A stretch of DNA of 64,000 bases, from assembly GCA_030849465.1 (NCBI GenBank), contig JARVLF010000023.1, positions 326,575 through 390,574 on the forward strand, read 5' to 3'. This DNA is from Moesziomyces globuligerus. Taxonomy: Eukaryota > Basidiomycota > Ustilaginomycetes > Ustilaginales > Ustilaginaceae. The notes beneath the pieces were generated by a model. That model made no database searches, was not told the origin of the DNA, and saw only the letters and a list, made by a program, of their open reading frames with translations. The translations under genes and the position numbers were made by a program. How positions within the stretch are numbered: the stretch's first letter is position 1; each line of letters begins with the position of its first letter. This document shows, piece after piece, positions 29,101-36,433 of this stretch.

Positions 29101-30630
29101 GCCGACTTCTTTGTCGACTATGTGATCAACGACCAGGTGGGCCTCGTGTCGACGTTCCACCTGCAGATCGCAGATAGCAGTCCGCTTCACTCGCTCGATC
29201 CGGACTGCATCAAGCTCGCCCAGCTGCACGCCAAGGCGGTCGACTATCGCAAGACCGGCCAGGCAGTGCATCGAAGGGACGTGCCTATGCCACCATTCAA
29301 CACGCCGCGCCCAGACTTCCTCGCGCAACGGCCGGCGGGGCCAGGAATCTACTCGAGTACGCGTGCGCTTGGTCGACTGTTCCGTGCCATCCCCGAGCAG
29401 AGCACGGACACGCCGTTCGGCAATCAGCCAGCGTGGAGCCGCGGCGAGACAAACCAGAGCGCGCTGTGCGGGATCCTCAAGCAGCCGGGCAAGTCGGACG
29501 ACATTCTGCTGATCCTGTCGACGCTTGCGCAGAAGTTTCCGCAAATCATGCCGCAGGGCCTGCGACTGGTGCAGTTGCAGGAGAAGTTCAGGCCGCTGCT
29601 GGCGTCGTTTGTGTACCATCTGAGCCGGCTGGCGGCGTGGATTCCCGAGAGTCGCGCGGAAGCCGAGTGGCTCAGCGAGGAAGAGATCCTGGTCGGCACG
29701 CAGGTGATGGCGATCAAGGCCAAACAGCTCAAGAGAAGGCAGGAGAGGCTGACGGCGTCGACGGCCGAGCTGTTCCCGATCCTGCGCTCGCAGCTGCAGC
29801 TCATTGCGGGCGACAACAATGTGGTCACTTCGACAATCCGACCGGCCGAAGATGATTTGCCGGGAGGGCCTCGACCGGATGGCATTGGCCAAAGCGACGG
29901 TACGGTGCACTTCACTGGCTACGTCGAGGTCGTCCGGTCGCCGCCGAGGCCGAGGATCGTGGTGGTGGACGGCGAGCGCGTGGTGCTGCGCGAAGGCAGG
30001 CGAGGTCAGCATCAGCCGTCGCCTTGGTCGGACAACGAAGAGGAGTACGAGCTCAACCAGCGCAGAGGACGGATGCGCACCAATGCTTCGTCCCGCACCC
30101 CACCCAACGAAGCGTCGACGAGTCGATCGAACGGGGCTGTTGTGGGCAGCGGCAGCGGCAACGGTAACGGGAAAGGCAAGGGCAAAGGCAAAGCCAAGGG
30201 CAATGGTAATGATGATGTCAACGGCAGCGGGAAAGGCAAAGGCAAAGCCAACGGCAACAGTAACGGCAACGGGAATGGGAACGGTAATCAGAAAGGGGGT
30301 CGGAACGGCAACAGTGGGCAGAAGGGCAAGAACCGGGCGATTGCGACGACCGAGCCGGAGCTGTACAGCATGCTGTACAACACGGACGAGGACTCGGACG
30401 ATCTGATCTGGGAAGACGACATCGCTGGTATTCCCATGGCGGCGCTCCAGGGAGACAGCAAGGCTCGCAAGGACCGGCGACTGGAGCTGCTGCATCTGTA
30501 CGCGGCGTGCTACCTCGGCGCCACCGAGGTGTCGGCGCGCCACTTTGGCGGCAACACGTTTGCCATCATCGCGCTGTCGTGTCTGCTCGAGAGGCTCGAG
30601 GAGCACGAGATGCACGGTCGTGTCTTCTAG
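26176..30630 (+). CDS. Eukaryotic RNA-dependent RNA polymerase (RNAi pathway)
   Basis: A 1484-residue protein in one exon; ATG at 26176 with context GCACC. The N-terminal 75 residues resemble an RRM (IQIQRIDPWVTEEDLY, then RGYAFLTI). The RdRP core spans about 380-1190. The catalytic Mg-binding motif is DLDGD at 933-937, inside ILSGGDLDGDIYTIYED. Other family landmarks are LLTDGVGEISRSLLEEI near 640, RGQIFAQVN near 857 and VGRSPTIHPGDVRVVNA near 878. The enzyme would make double-stranded RNA from aberrant transcripts or primed templates for Dicer, as QDE-1 and Rdp1 do. Residues about 1315-1375 are a run of Gly, Asn and Lys, unusual for the family. U. maydis lacks this gene, so its presence separates this species from it. 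Confidence 0.93.
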   Translation: MEIQIQRIDPWVTEEDLYKEIASALHNPPVRLPGQGLTNFRLLLPKTKRGTHRGYAFLTIAETSTASSFLELCSTERKRRPLLIVRDGRANALKLIPNGFGKESIVRDLYNFPYETWEERQARLHGPPRRHRHGDSSNSPSDEEEYEYEYALSARHVPTPPEIAHTNTYVRTRAVRPQPRKRIEPARILGAWSIVQFGVICEDGSFSIEDFDSPSHPLPSGFDIKSQTLAFGDKDNSIRILFNNIVSWSIDHAHNALAFELEDPATFIRQGRNSCVFDFINHLDREEHIRLRTRYRIRLIGCHFRVCFVSTSDLDWFCLEARPFLKRAGKPRESPRPIVRRNLTDPKFFEAAGQFCANLDLRVAYQLDKLIRNGLYSPTVLNILKTNTHRLINTYGIEFAARVFESLAATSRQVQVRDRNTKCLLGSAKLQERIEAEERRLKRQDAEQADLLETQANSAATAHVYHVTITPTRVLLDGPFMDASNRVLRLFPDFGTHFVRVAFCDEDGDRFPVSRHDLDGIDSESFVRERIGEPLKHGILIAGRKFEALAWSGSGLGSHHCWFVTAFTDKDGRLWEAESIRQSLGNFHGIDRYPARLGARLSQAFSATSSSITINDDWVKILDDDLSHAQMPSNGNERKFYLLTDGVGEISRSLLEEIWRGLCETRGMRREWRLSEQDPRRIPSAIQFRCGGAKGVLCLNPKLTGKKMTIRKSMIKFSAPKHREFEVAATSFSPLPARLNRPLINALEDLGVDATVFLSLQAKAVESAQLARKSFKRASQLVGSFAMSDTAEIDKLFRRLDSVVDIQPDKLSHDGILNRLCTIVIAAALGDLKRKARIPVAGCTLIGVVDEFNFLERGQIFAQVNDTRESKDFRIVEGKVMVGRSPTIHPGDVRVVNAVVPPPGHPLLQLRNVIVFSKSPVGRPLQSILSGGDLDGDIYTIYEDSNLFPKHTESPGQYKVVPPRSLARPCTFEDLADFFVDYVINDQVGLVSTFHLQIADSSPLHSLDPDCIKLAQLHAKAVDYRKTGQAVHRRDVPMPPFNTPRPDFLAQRPAGPGIYSSTRALGRLFRAIPEQSTDTPFGNQPAWSRGETNQSALCGILKQPGKSDDILLILSTLAQKFPQIMPQGLRLVQLQEKFRPLLASFVYHLSRLAAWIPESRAEAEWLSEEEILVGTQVMAIKAKQLKRRQERLTASTAELFPILRSQLQLIAGDNNVVTSTIRPAEDDLPGGPRPDGIGQSDGTVHFTGYVEVVRSPPRPRIVVVDGERVVLREGRRGQHQPSPWSDNEEEYELNQRRGRMRTNASSRTPPNEASTSRSNGAVVGSGSGNGNGKGKGKGKAKGNGNDDVNGSGKGKGKANGNSNGNGNGNGNQKGGRNGNSGQKGKNRAIATTEPELYSMLYNTDEDSDDLIWEDDIAGIPMAALQGDSKARKDRRLELLHLYAACYLGATEVSARHFGGNTFAIIALSCLLERLEEHEMHGRVF

Positions 30631-31012
30631 GTAATGCACGAATTCGCCGAGGCCGTTGGCTTTGTTAGTGTGTCTTGTTTGGACTTGTCGAGTGCTTTGG
30701 ATGCGAAGCGTGAGGGTGGAGTTAGTCCGTACCACGAAAAATCCAGAAGTTGTTAGACCTGCAAGAGGGCGAAGATGTGGGGGAGGTGGAGGGATTTTTA
30801 CGCGTCCACGGTCTGTGCGGCTGCAGGCGGGAAGAACGGATTGAGCTGCGAGCTGCGGGTTGGTGGCGCCAAATGGAAAGTGACAGAAAGGCTCGGAAAG
30901 CACACTTTCTGGCGAGAAGAACACCTTTCAGTTCTCTCTTCATTTGAGCCTCTGGATCACGCTTCTCCCCACCATCACAGACCTCATCCATCACGCCGCG
31001 AACGAAAAAAAA
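30631..31012. promoter_or_regulatory. Intergenic region, promoter of the cyclophilin gene
   Basis: 382 bp between the RdRP stop and the cyclophilin start. It ends in an A9 run directly before ATG. No further gene is seen. Confidence 0.45.
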
Positions 31013-32230
31013 ATGGCAGCTGCAACGTCGTCTGCGCCCACGGCGGGCAATCCGATCGTGTATCTGGACATCAGCTTTGCTGGTGAGCCGACCCCGTCTC
31101 GCGCAGGCGCCAACCGTGTGGTGCTCGAGCTCTACAAGCACCTCGTGCCAAAGACGGCGGCCAACTTTCTGCAGCTCTGCACGGGTGCGGCTGGCAAATC
31201 CGCCGACTCGGGCGTCGAGCTCAAGTTCGCCGGCTCCTCGTTCCATCGCGTCATCCCCAAGTTCATGATCCAGGGCGGCGACTTTACGCGCGGCGACGGC
31301 ACCGGCGGCGAGTCGATCTACGGCGAGAAGTTTGCCGACGAGGATCTCACGGGCAAGCACGACCAGCCTTTCCTGCTGAGCATGGCCAACGCAGGACCGA
31401 ACACCAACGGAAGTCAGTTCTTCATCACCACCGTCCCCACCCCGCATCTCGACGGCAAGCACGTCGTCTTTGGCCGTGTGCTCAAGGGCAAGGCGGTGGT
31501 CAGGCGGATCGAGAATACCCCGACCGGTGCCAACGATCGACCCGTCAACGAGGTCAAGATCGAGGCGTGTGGAGAGCTTGCGCCCGAATCGGACGAGGTC
31601 AAGGACGGCAGCTACGGTATCGCCAAGGACGAAACGGGCGATGCGTACGAAGAGTTCCCCGAGGATCAGGGCGAGGAGCTCGAGACAAGCGTCGAGAAGA
31701 CGCTCGAGGTGGCAGGCGAGCTCAAGACCATTGCCAATGCTCGCTTTGCAAAGGGCGACCATGCCGTCGCACTCGACAAGTACCTCAAGGCGCTGCGCTA
31801 CCTCAAGCTCCATCCCGTTCTTCCGGACGAGACGTCCGAGTCGACCCGCACGGCGTGGTATACGCTCAAGACCTCGGTCCAGCTCAACGCCTCGTTGGCT
31901 GCGCTCAAGACGACGCCGCAGCAGCCGCGCGTCTCGATCGCCCAGACCACCGCCGTGATCGAGTTCTTCGCCTCCCCGCAGGCCAACGGCTGGGATACCT
32001 CGCCCGAAGCCAACGCCAAGCGCGCCGCAGACCACGCAAAGGCCTTCTACAGAAGGGCCCTTGCCTACGTCGCAACCAAGGACGACGATAGGGCCGAGTC
32101 CGACCTCAAGCGCGCCGCACAACTCGCCCCCTCCGACCCAGGCATCAAGAAGGAACAGGCCGCCCTCGCCAAGCGCCGCGAAGCAAAGGTCAAGGCTCAG
32201 CGCGCAGCCTACAGCAAGATGTTCTCCTAG
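31013..32230 (+). CDS. CPR6: CYP40-type peptidyl-prolyl isomerase (cyclophilin plus TPR)
   Basis: A 405-residue cytosolic co-chaperone. The start is the ATG at 31013, preceded by a run of A. Residues about 12-190 are a cyclophilin domain with the active-site block [15 protein letters not shown] (Arg, Phe, Met, Gln), [22 protein letters not shown], and the divergent loop of CYP40. Residues about 230-395 carry three TPR units ([20 protein letters not shown] is the first), which bind the MEEVD tail of Hsp90. It catalyses proline isomerisation and acts in Hsp90 client maturation. Length matches Cpr6 of yeast and human PPID (about 370). It is convergent with RQC1, 108 bp apart. Confidence 0.93.
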   Translation: MAAATSSAPTAGNPIVYLDISFAGEPTPSRAGANRVVLELYKHLVPKTAANFLQLCTGAAGKSADSGVELKFAGSSFHRVIPKFMIQGGDFTRGDGTGGESIYGEKFADEDLTGKHDQPFLLSMANAGPNTNGSQFFITTVPTPHLDGKHVVFGRVLKGKAVVRRIENTPTGANDRPVNEVKIEACGELAPESDEVKDGSYGIAKDETGDAYEEFPEDQGEELETSVEKTLEVAGELKTIANARFAKGDHAVALDKYLKALRYLKLHPVLPDETSESTRTAWYTLKTSVQLNASLAALKTTPQQPRVSIAQTTAVIEFFASPQANGWDTSPEANAKRAADHAKAFYRRALAYVATKDDDRAESDLKRAAQLAPSDPGIKKEQAALAKRREAKVKAQRAAYSKMFS

Positions 32231-32338
32231 ATGCGTCTGACTGGGAAATCACACGAGCAACCCAACAACCCAACCGACCACCCGTGTCTGTGATTGTCAA
32301 TGTGTGTGCGATGTCATTGTGTGTGAGATGCGAATGTT

Positions 32339-34951
32339 TCAGTGCTGAGGATCGTCTCGTTCGTCTTGTTGGTCGACCTCGACCTCCTCGTCTTCGGCGG
32401 GCTGGGCGTTGCCGCCCCAGACGGCGTCGAGAGCGGCGCGCAGGGCTGCGAATCCAGGCATGCCACGCTGTTGCTGGCCAGCGTCGGCATCCTCTGCGTC
32501 GTCTGCATCATCCAGGTCGTCGGCGTCCTCGCCACCGAAAGCGCCGGGCATGTCGTCTCGCCCGTGTGCCGCTTCGGTCATGTGCATGATCTGGGCCATG
32601 ACGTCCTCGCGCGTCTCGTCGTCCATGTTCTCCATGGCTGCGTCCCAGCCCTGCATGCCAGCGAGGCCGTCGAGCGCCCTCCTGAACGCCTGCATGATGC
32701 CCGCTCCCTGCGCCTGCGCCTGTCCCTGCCCCGCTCCACGTGCCGCTGCCGTGTCGGCAAGCACGGGCGCAAAGTACGCATCGTCGTACCTCGTAACCGC
32801 TAGCGTCTCGGCATCCTGGTCCGTCGAAGGCACCGCGCGCGGCGGCACGGGGTCGAACGCATCCATCTGCTCCGAGCTGCCCGTGATGCTCGGCGGCAAG
32901 TACGCCACCAGCTGCTGACGCACCGCATCGGGCAGATCGGACACGAGCACGTGTCGATAGATGCCCTCGCGGGTGCGGTGGCTCGCCACCGCCGGCTGCC
33001 TGCTGCTCTTACCCTCGTAGTCGGCGATGAGAGGCTCGGCGAGCTCCATGGCCGTCTCGCGCAGCCACTGCGCATAGCCAGGCTCCTTCCACAGACTCTC
33101 GGACCGAAGCACGTAGATGTGCGTCAGCAGCGCCGCGAGCGTGTCCTCCTTCGCATACCTCGGCGCGAGCTGGAAGAGCGGGTGCGTGGCGATCTTGTCC
33201 GGCAGATCCACGCCCGCTTTGTTGCACAGCAGCGGCACCGCGCCGGGGAAGCGCGCAATCGCGAGGCGCAGCGCTGCGCGCGACCTCTTGGCTGCGGCGG
33301 CACGGTCGGACTCTTCCTTCTCGAGCGCGCGGTAGGCGAGTGCACGCGCGTACGCCAGACCCACACACCAATCCAGCGTCCCCGAATAGCCCTGACCCTC
33401 TCCCGCCGCCTCCTTGTCCGTCGCATCGACCACCGTCCGCGCGGGGACCGAGAGCTCGTCGACGTGCGCGACGCTCGCTGTGCCGCGGCGCGCGCGCTGC
33501 TCGTCGAGCGTGCTGATGAGCTCGAGCAGCCACCTGTGCTGGCGCGACTTGATGGCCAAAAAGTCGATCCACAGCAGCGCCGCGTGGTGGTCCTCGCCAT
33601 CCTGCCCGAGGCCGAGCAGGAGCTTGGCCCACTCGAGCGCGGTACGCCACGTGCCACGGCGGCCCAGGTAGCCGATATTTCGGTGGATCGCCAGATAGAA
33701 CGCACGGTTCTCGATCTTGTTGAAGCTCACCACGGGCGGGCCGGACGTGGTGCTCGAGAGGCACGAGGTGAAGTACGGACTGGCGCAGCGCTCGAGCGCG
33801 AAGAGCGCACGGTCGTTGAAGTCGGCCGCCTGGCCGAGATCGCCCTGGTGCCGCGAGTATTCGGAGAGCTGGAGCAGCGTGTCGATATGGTATGGATAGA
33901 CGCGCAGCAGCGCCATGAGGGCGTTCGGATCGTACGAACGCACTGCCTGGAGGAATTGCATCTGGACCTGGCGGTACGCGCGCGAATGCTTCCATGCGCA
34001 GACACGACCGTGAGTGGCGGAGTCAATCACGTCCATGCTCATGCCCGTGAAGCTGCGGCTGATGGGCGGCCAGTAGTCCTTGGGCGTGCACAGCAGGCTG
34101 CGCACCTTGAGGTTCGGGTTGTTGGCCTGGGCGCGCGCCCGTGCCCCGCTCGAAGCGCGACCCCCGCCCGCTGGCGAGCCTGCTTCGTTCTGATACGCTT
34201 TGATGGCGGCAGAGCCGAACTGACGCCGCAGCTCGATGGCCGGATCGAGGTGGCGCGGGTCGAGGCTAAGGTGGGTGCGGAAAGCCGAGACACGACCGGC
34301 ACCGGGACCGAAGGCTGAAGCAGATGCGGAGGACGACGGGTTGCGTGCTGCTTCAGCGCTATTGAGACTCGCTTGGGAGGCAAGTAGCGCATCGAATTCA
34401 TCGATCGACATCTCGGAGACATCTTTCGACTTGGACCCTGCCTTGCCTGTGGGTGTGCCTGTCTGCTGAGCTGAGGATTTCTTCGCAGAAGCTTTCTTTC
34501 CGCCCGGCTTTGCGGTGGTTGGCTTGGACTCGCTTTCCGGGGTCTGGTCGTCGTTGTGGTCGTCATCTGCCTCGGCAGCAGCGGCGGCTGCGGCCTTCTT
34601 CTTTTTCTTCTTGTTCTTCTTCTTGCTGCTTTTCGTTACGGTCTGCTGTGTCGAGATGTCATGGTCTTCATCCGATGCGTCCTGCTCGTCGTCTTGGTCA
34701 GCACTTTCGCCTGCCTCATCACCAAGCGCAGCAAAGATTGAAGTGACAGAAGGCTTGGATGTGCGAGGAGCGGGTGTTGATTCGACCTCTTCTAGGTCTT
34801 CATGGCTTGCCTCCTCGTCGGAAGGTTCGTTGAGCTGCTGGAAAGGCGACTTTGCAGACGAGGCTGTTGAGTTGGGGAGGGGCGCCTCGGCGAGCTCTTC
34901 GAGCTCCTGCTGCTCACGCAGCTGGCGCTTGTTGAGGCGCTTACCACTCAT
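32339..34951 (-). CDS. RQC1: RQC1/TCF25-family ribosome quality control factor
   Basis: An 870-residue protein in one exon; ATG at 34949-34951. The start MSGKRLNKRQLREQQELEEL and the following acidic region with a polylysine block (KKKNKKKKKK) are typical. The TCF25 domain covers about 260-720: WPPISRSFTGMSMDV, then AFLQAVRSYDPNAL-like FLQAVRSYDPNALMALL, YHIDTLLQLSEYSRHQGD, and NRAFYLAIHRNIGYLGRRG. In yeast this protein joins Ltn1 and Rqc2 on 60S ribosomes and promotes ubiquitination and Cdc48 recruitment for stalled nascent chains. The C-terminus is acidic. It is divergent from SCO1 across a 409-bp shared promoter. Confidence 0.9.
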   Translation of the reverse strand: MSGKRLNKRQLREQQELEELAEAPLPNSTASSAKSPFQQLNEPSDEEASHEDLEEVESTPAPRTSKPSVTSIFAALGDEAGESADQDDEQDASDEDHDISTQQTVTKSSKKKNKKKKKKAAAAAAAEADDDHNDDQTPESESKPTTAKPGGKKASAKKSSAQQTGTPTGKAGSKSKDVSEMSIDEFDALLASQASLNSAEAARNPSSSASASAFGPGAGRVSAFRTHLSLDPRHLDPAIELRRQFGSAAIKAYQNEAGSPAGGGRASSGARARAQANNPNLKVRSLLCTPKDYWPPISRSFTGMSMDVIDSATHGRVCAWKHSRAYRQVQMQFLQAVRSYDPNALMALLRVYPYHIDTLLQLSEYSRHQGDLGQAADFNDRALFALERCASPYFTSCLSSTTSGPPVVSFNKIENRAFYLAIHRNIGYLGRRGTWRTALEWAKLLLGLGQDGEDHHAALLWIDFLAIKSRQHRWLLELISTLDEQRARRGTASVAHVDELSVPARTVVDATDKEAAGEGQGYSGTLDWCVGLAYARALAYRALEKEESDRAAAAKRSRAALRLAIARFPGAVPLLCNKAGVDLPDKIATHPLFQLAPRYAKEDTLAALLTHIYVLRSESLWKEPGYAQWLRETAMELAEPLIADYEGKSSRQPAVASHRTREGIYRHVLVSDLPDAVRQQLVAYLPPSITGSSEQMDAFDPVPPRAVPSTDQDAETLAVTRYDDAYFAPVLADTAAARGAGQGQAQAQGAGIMQAFRRALDGLAGMQGWDAAMENMDDETREDVMAQIMHMTEAAHGRDDMPGAFGGEDADDLDDADDAEDADAGQQQRGMPGFAALRAALDAVWGGNAQPAEDEEVEVDQQDERDDPQH

Positions 34952-35360
34952 AGCGTCGATGAGCAGAGGTGCGATTTGCGAGTGGGCGGTGGAGAGTTGG
35001 CGAGTCAGAGAGCTGCTTCCAGCACCGAATCATGTGGAGCTTCGGGTGAGCCGACTGAGCGCTCTCTCGCGGTCCGATTCGCCCGACTCCCGAATTTCTT
35101 CTCCTCCGTCCTCGCGGGCTTACCTCAGGGCAGGCAGAGGCGGATGCGCCGAAACAAGTTCGGCTGCTCCGCGAAGAAAGCTCAGGAAAAGGCGTTCCTC
35201 CACCTGAAGTCCGCGGCTGCTGTCGTCGAGAGGCTGCCTGGCGCTGGGTGCCATTGGTCGGAACAACCGCAACTATAACCGCAACCTTAACTTCCGACTG
35301 CCTATTGCAATATCGGAAGAGCCGCCCGTAACTCTTCGGTCACATCCCACCATCACAGCG
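34952..35360. promoter_or_regulatory. Divergent promoter between RQC1 and SCO1
   Basis: The 409 bp between two start codons must hold both promoters. A CCAAT box (read as ATTGG on the plus strand) lies at 35253-35257, about 105 bp from the SCO1 start; HAP-type CCAAT factors commonly drive respiratory genes. The motif is short and so only suggestive. Confidence 0.4.
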
Positions 35361-36278
35361 ATGCTCGCAGGATCCGCCGCCATGGCCACGATGCGCGCAT
35401 CGTCACGCGCGATAGCGCCTGCTCGGCTTGCAGCCAGTCTTGGCTCGCCGTCCCCGCTCTTGCCAGGCTTGGCGCTGGCGGGTATGAGCCGTCTCCCTGC
35501 TCGCAGCAGCCTTGGCGTACGCAGCTATGCTTCGCAGAGCGAGGAGAAGGCCAAGGACAAGCTTGCCATCGGGCCCTTCAACCTCAAGGCCGGTCTGCTC
35601 TTCCTGGTCACGGGAGCGGGCCTGCTCTTCTACTTCCGCAGCGAAAAGCAGAAGGTCGAGGAGCGTCGCAAGGCCGAAACTGCCGCTGCCAAGGTAGGGC
35701 GACCGCGCATCGGCGGACCCTTTTCGCTGGTCACATCAACCTCGCATCCCTTCACGCACGACGATCTGCTCGGCAGCTTCTCGCTCGTCTACTTTGGCTT
35801 CACAAACTGCCCCGACATCTGCCCCGAGGAGCTCGACAAGATGGGCGAGGTCGTCGACCGAATCGACGCCAAGTACGGCAAGAAGATCATCAACCCCGTC
35901 TTTATCTCGTGTGACCCCGCACGCGATACCGTCCCTCAGCTCGCTCGCTACATCGAGGACTTCCACCCGCGCATGGTCGGTCTCACAGGCACCTTTGAGG
36001 CCGTCAAGCAGGCCTGCAAGGCCTACCGCGTCTACTTCTCCACCCCTCCCGGCGCAGATCCCATGGGAGACTACCTCGTCGACCACAGCATCTTCTTCTA
36101 CCTCATGGACCCCGAGGGCAAGTTCGTCGATGCCTTCGGTAGGAGCGTCGACGCACAAGAGACCGGCAACAAGGTCGACGCCTACGTCAAGCAGTGGATC
36201 GATGCAGGCCTCCCCATCCAAGAAGCCGACGCAAAGAACAAGGCACAGTCCGACGGTCGTGCCAAAGTCGACCTCTAG
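35361..36278 (+). CDS. SCO1: SCO1 copper chaperone for cytochrome c oxidase
   Basis: A 305-residue mitochondrial inner-membrane protein. The N-terminus is rich in Arg, Ala and Ser and lacks acids, as in a matrix-targeting presequence. A membrane anchor follows at about 74-93 (GLLFLVTGAGLLFYF). The thioredoxin-fold domain faces the intermembrane space. Copper ligands are Cys150 and Cys154 in FTNCPDICPEEL, and His242 in VDHSIFFYL. Sco1 delivers copper to the CuA centre of Cox2. Length matches yeast Sco1 (295). All key residues are present. It is convergent with the EAF7-like gene. Confidence 0.95.
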   Translation: MLAGSAAMATMRASSRAIAPARLAASLGSPSPLLPGLALAGMSRLPARSSLGVRSYASQSEEKAKDKLAIGPFNLKAGLLFLVTGAGLLFYFRSEKQKVEERRKAETAAAKVGRPRIGGPFSLVTSTSHPFTHDDLLGSFSLVYFGFTNCPDICPEELDKMGEVVDRIDAKYGKKIINPVFISCDPARDTVPQLARYIEDFHPRMVGLTGTFEAVKQACKAYRVYFSTPPGADPMGDYLVDHSIFFYLMDPEGKFVDAFGRSVDAQETGNKVDAYVKQWIDAGLPIQEADAKNKAQSDGRAKVDL

Positions 36279-36433
36279 CCTCGCCCCCTTCTCCGTTCAT
36301 GTATACTAAGGCACCGACTCATGCGAATCCTTCACTCCCCTCCCGCTCATTCCCCTCTCTGCACAACGGCACAACGGTCGGACTTCATCTTGCTGACACG
36401 TGATAGGAATGCATTGCGCATGAGAGAGCCGGT

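Noticed and set aside
28453..30924. Long open frame (823 codons) on the minus strand inside the RdRP gene
   Set aside because: It is antisense to a gene with clear catalytic motifs, has no ATG-anchored conserved domain, and arises from GC-rich third positions. The same applies to minus-strand frames opposite 5193-6336 and 19056-20252.
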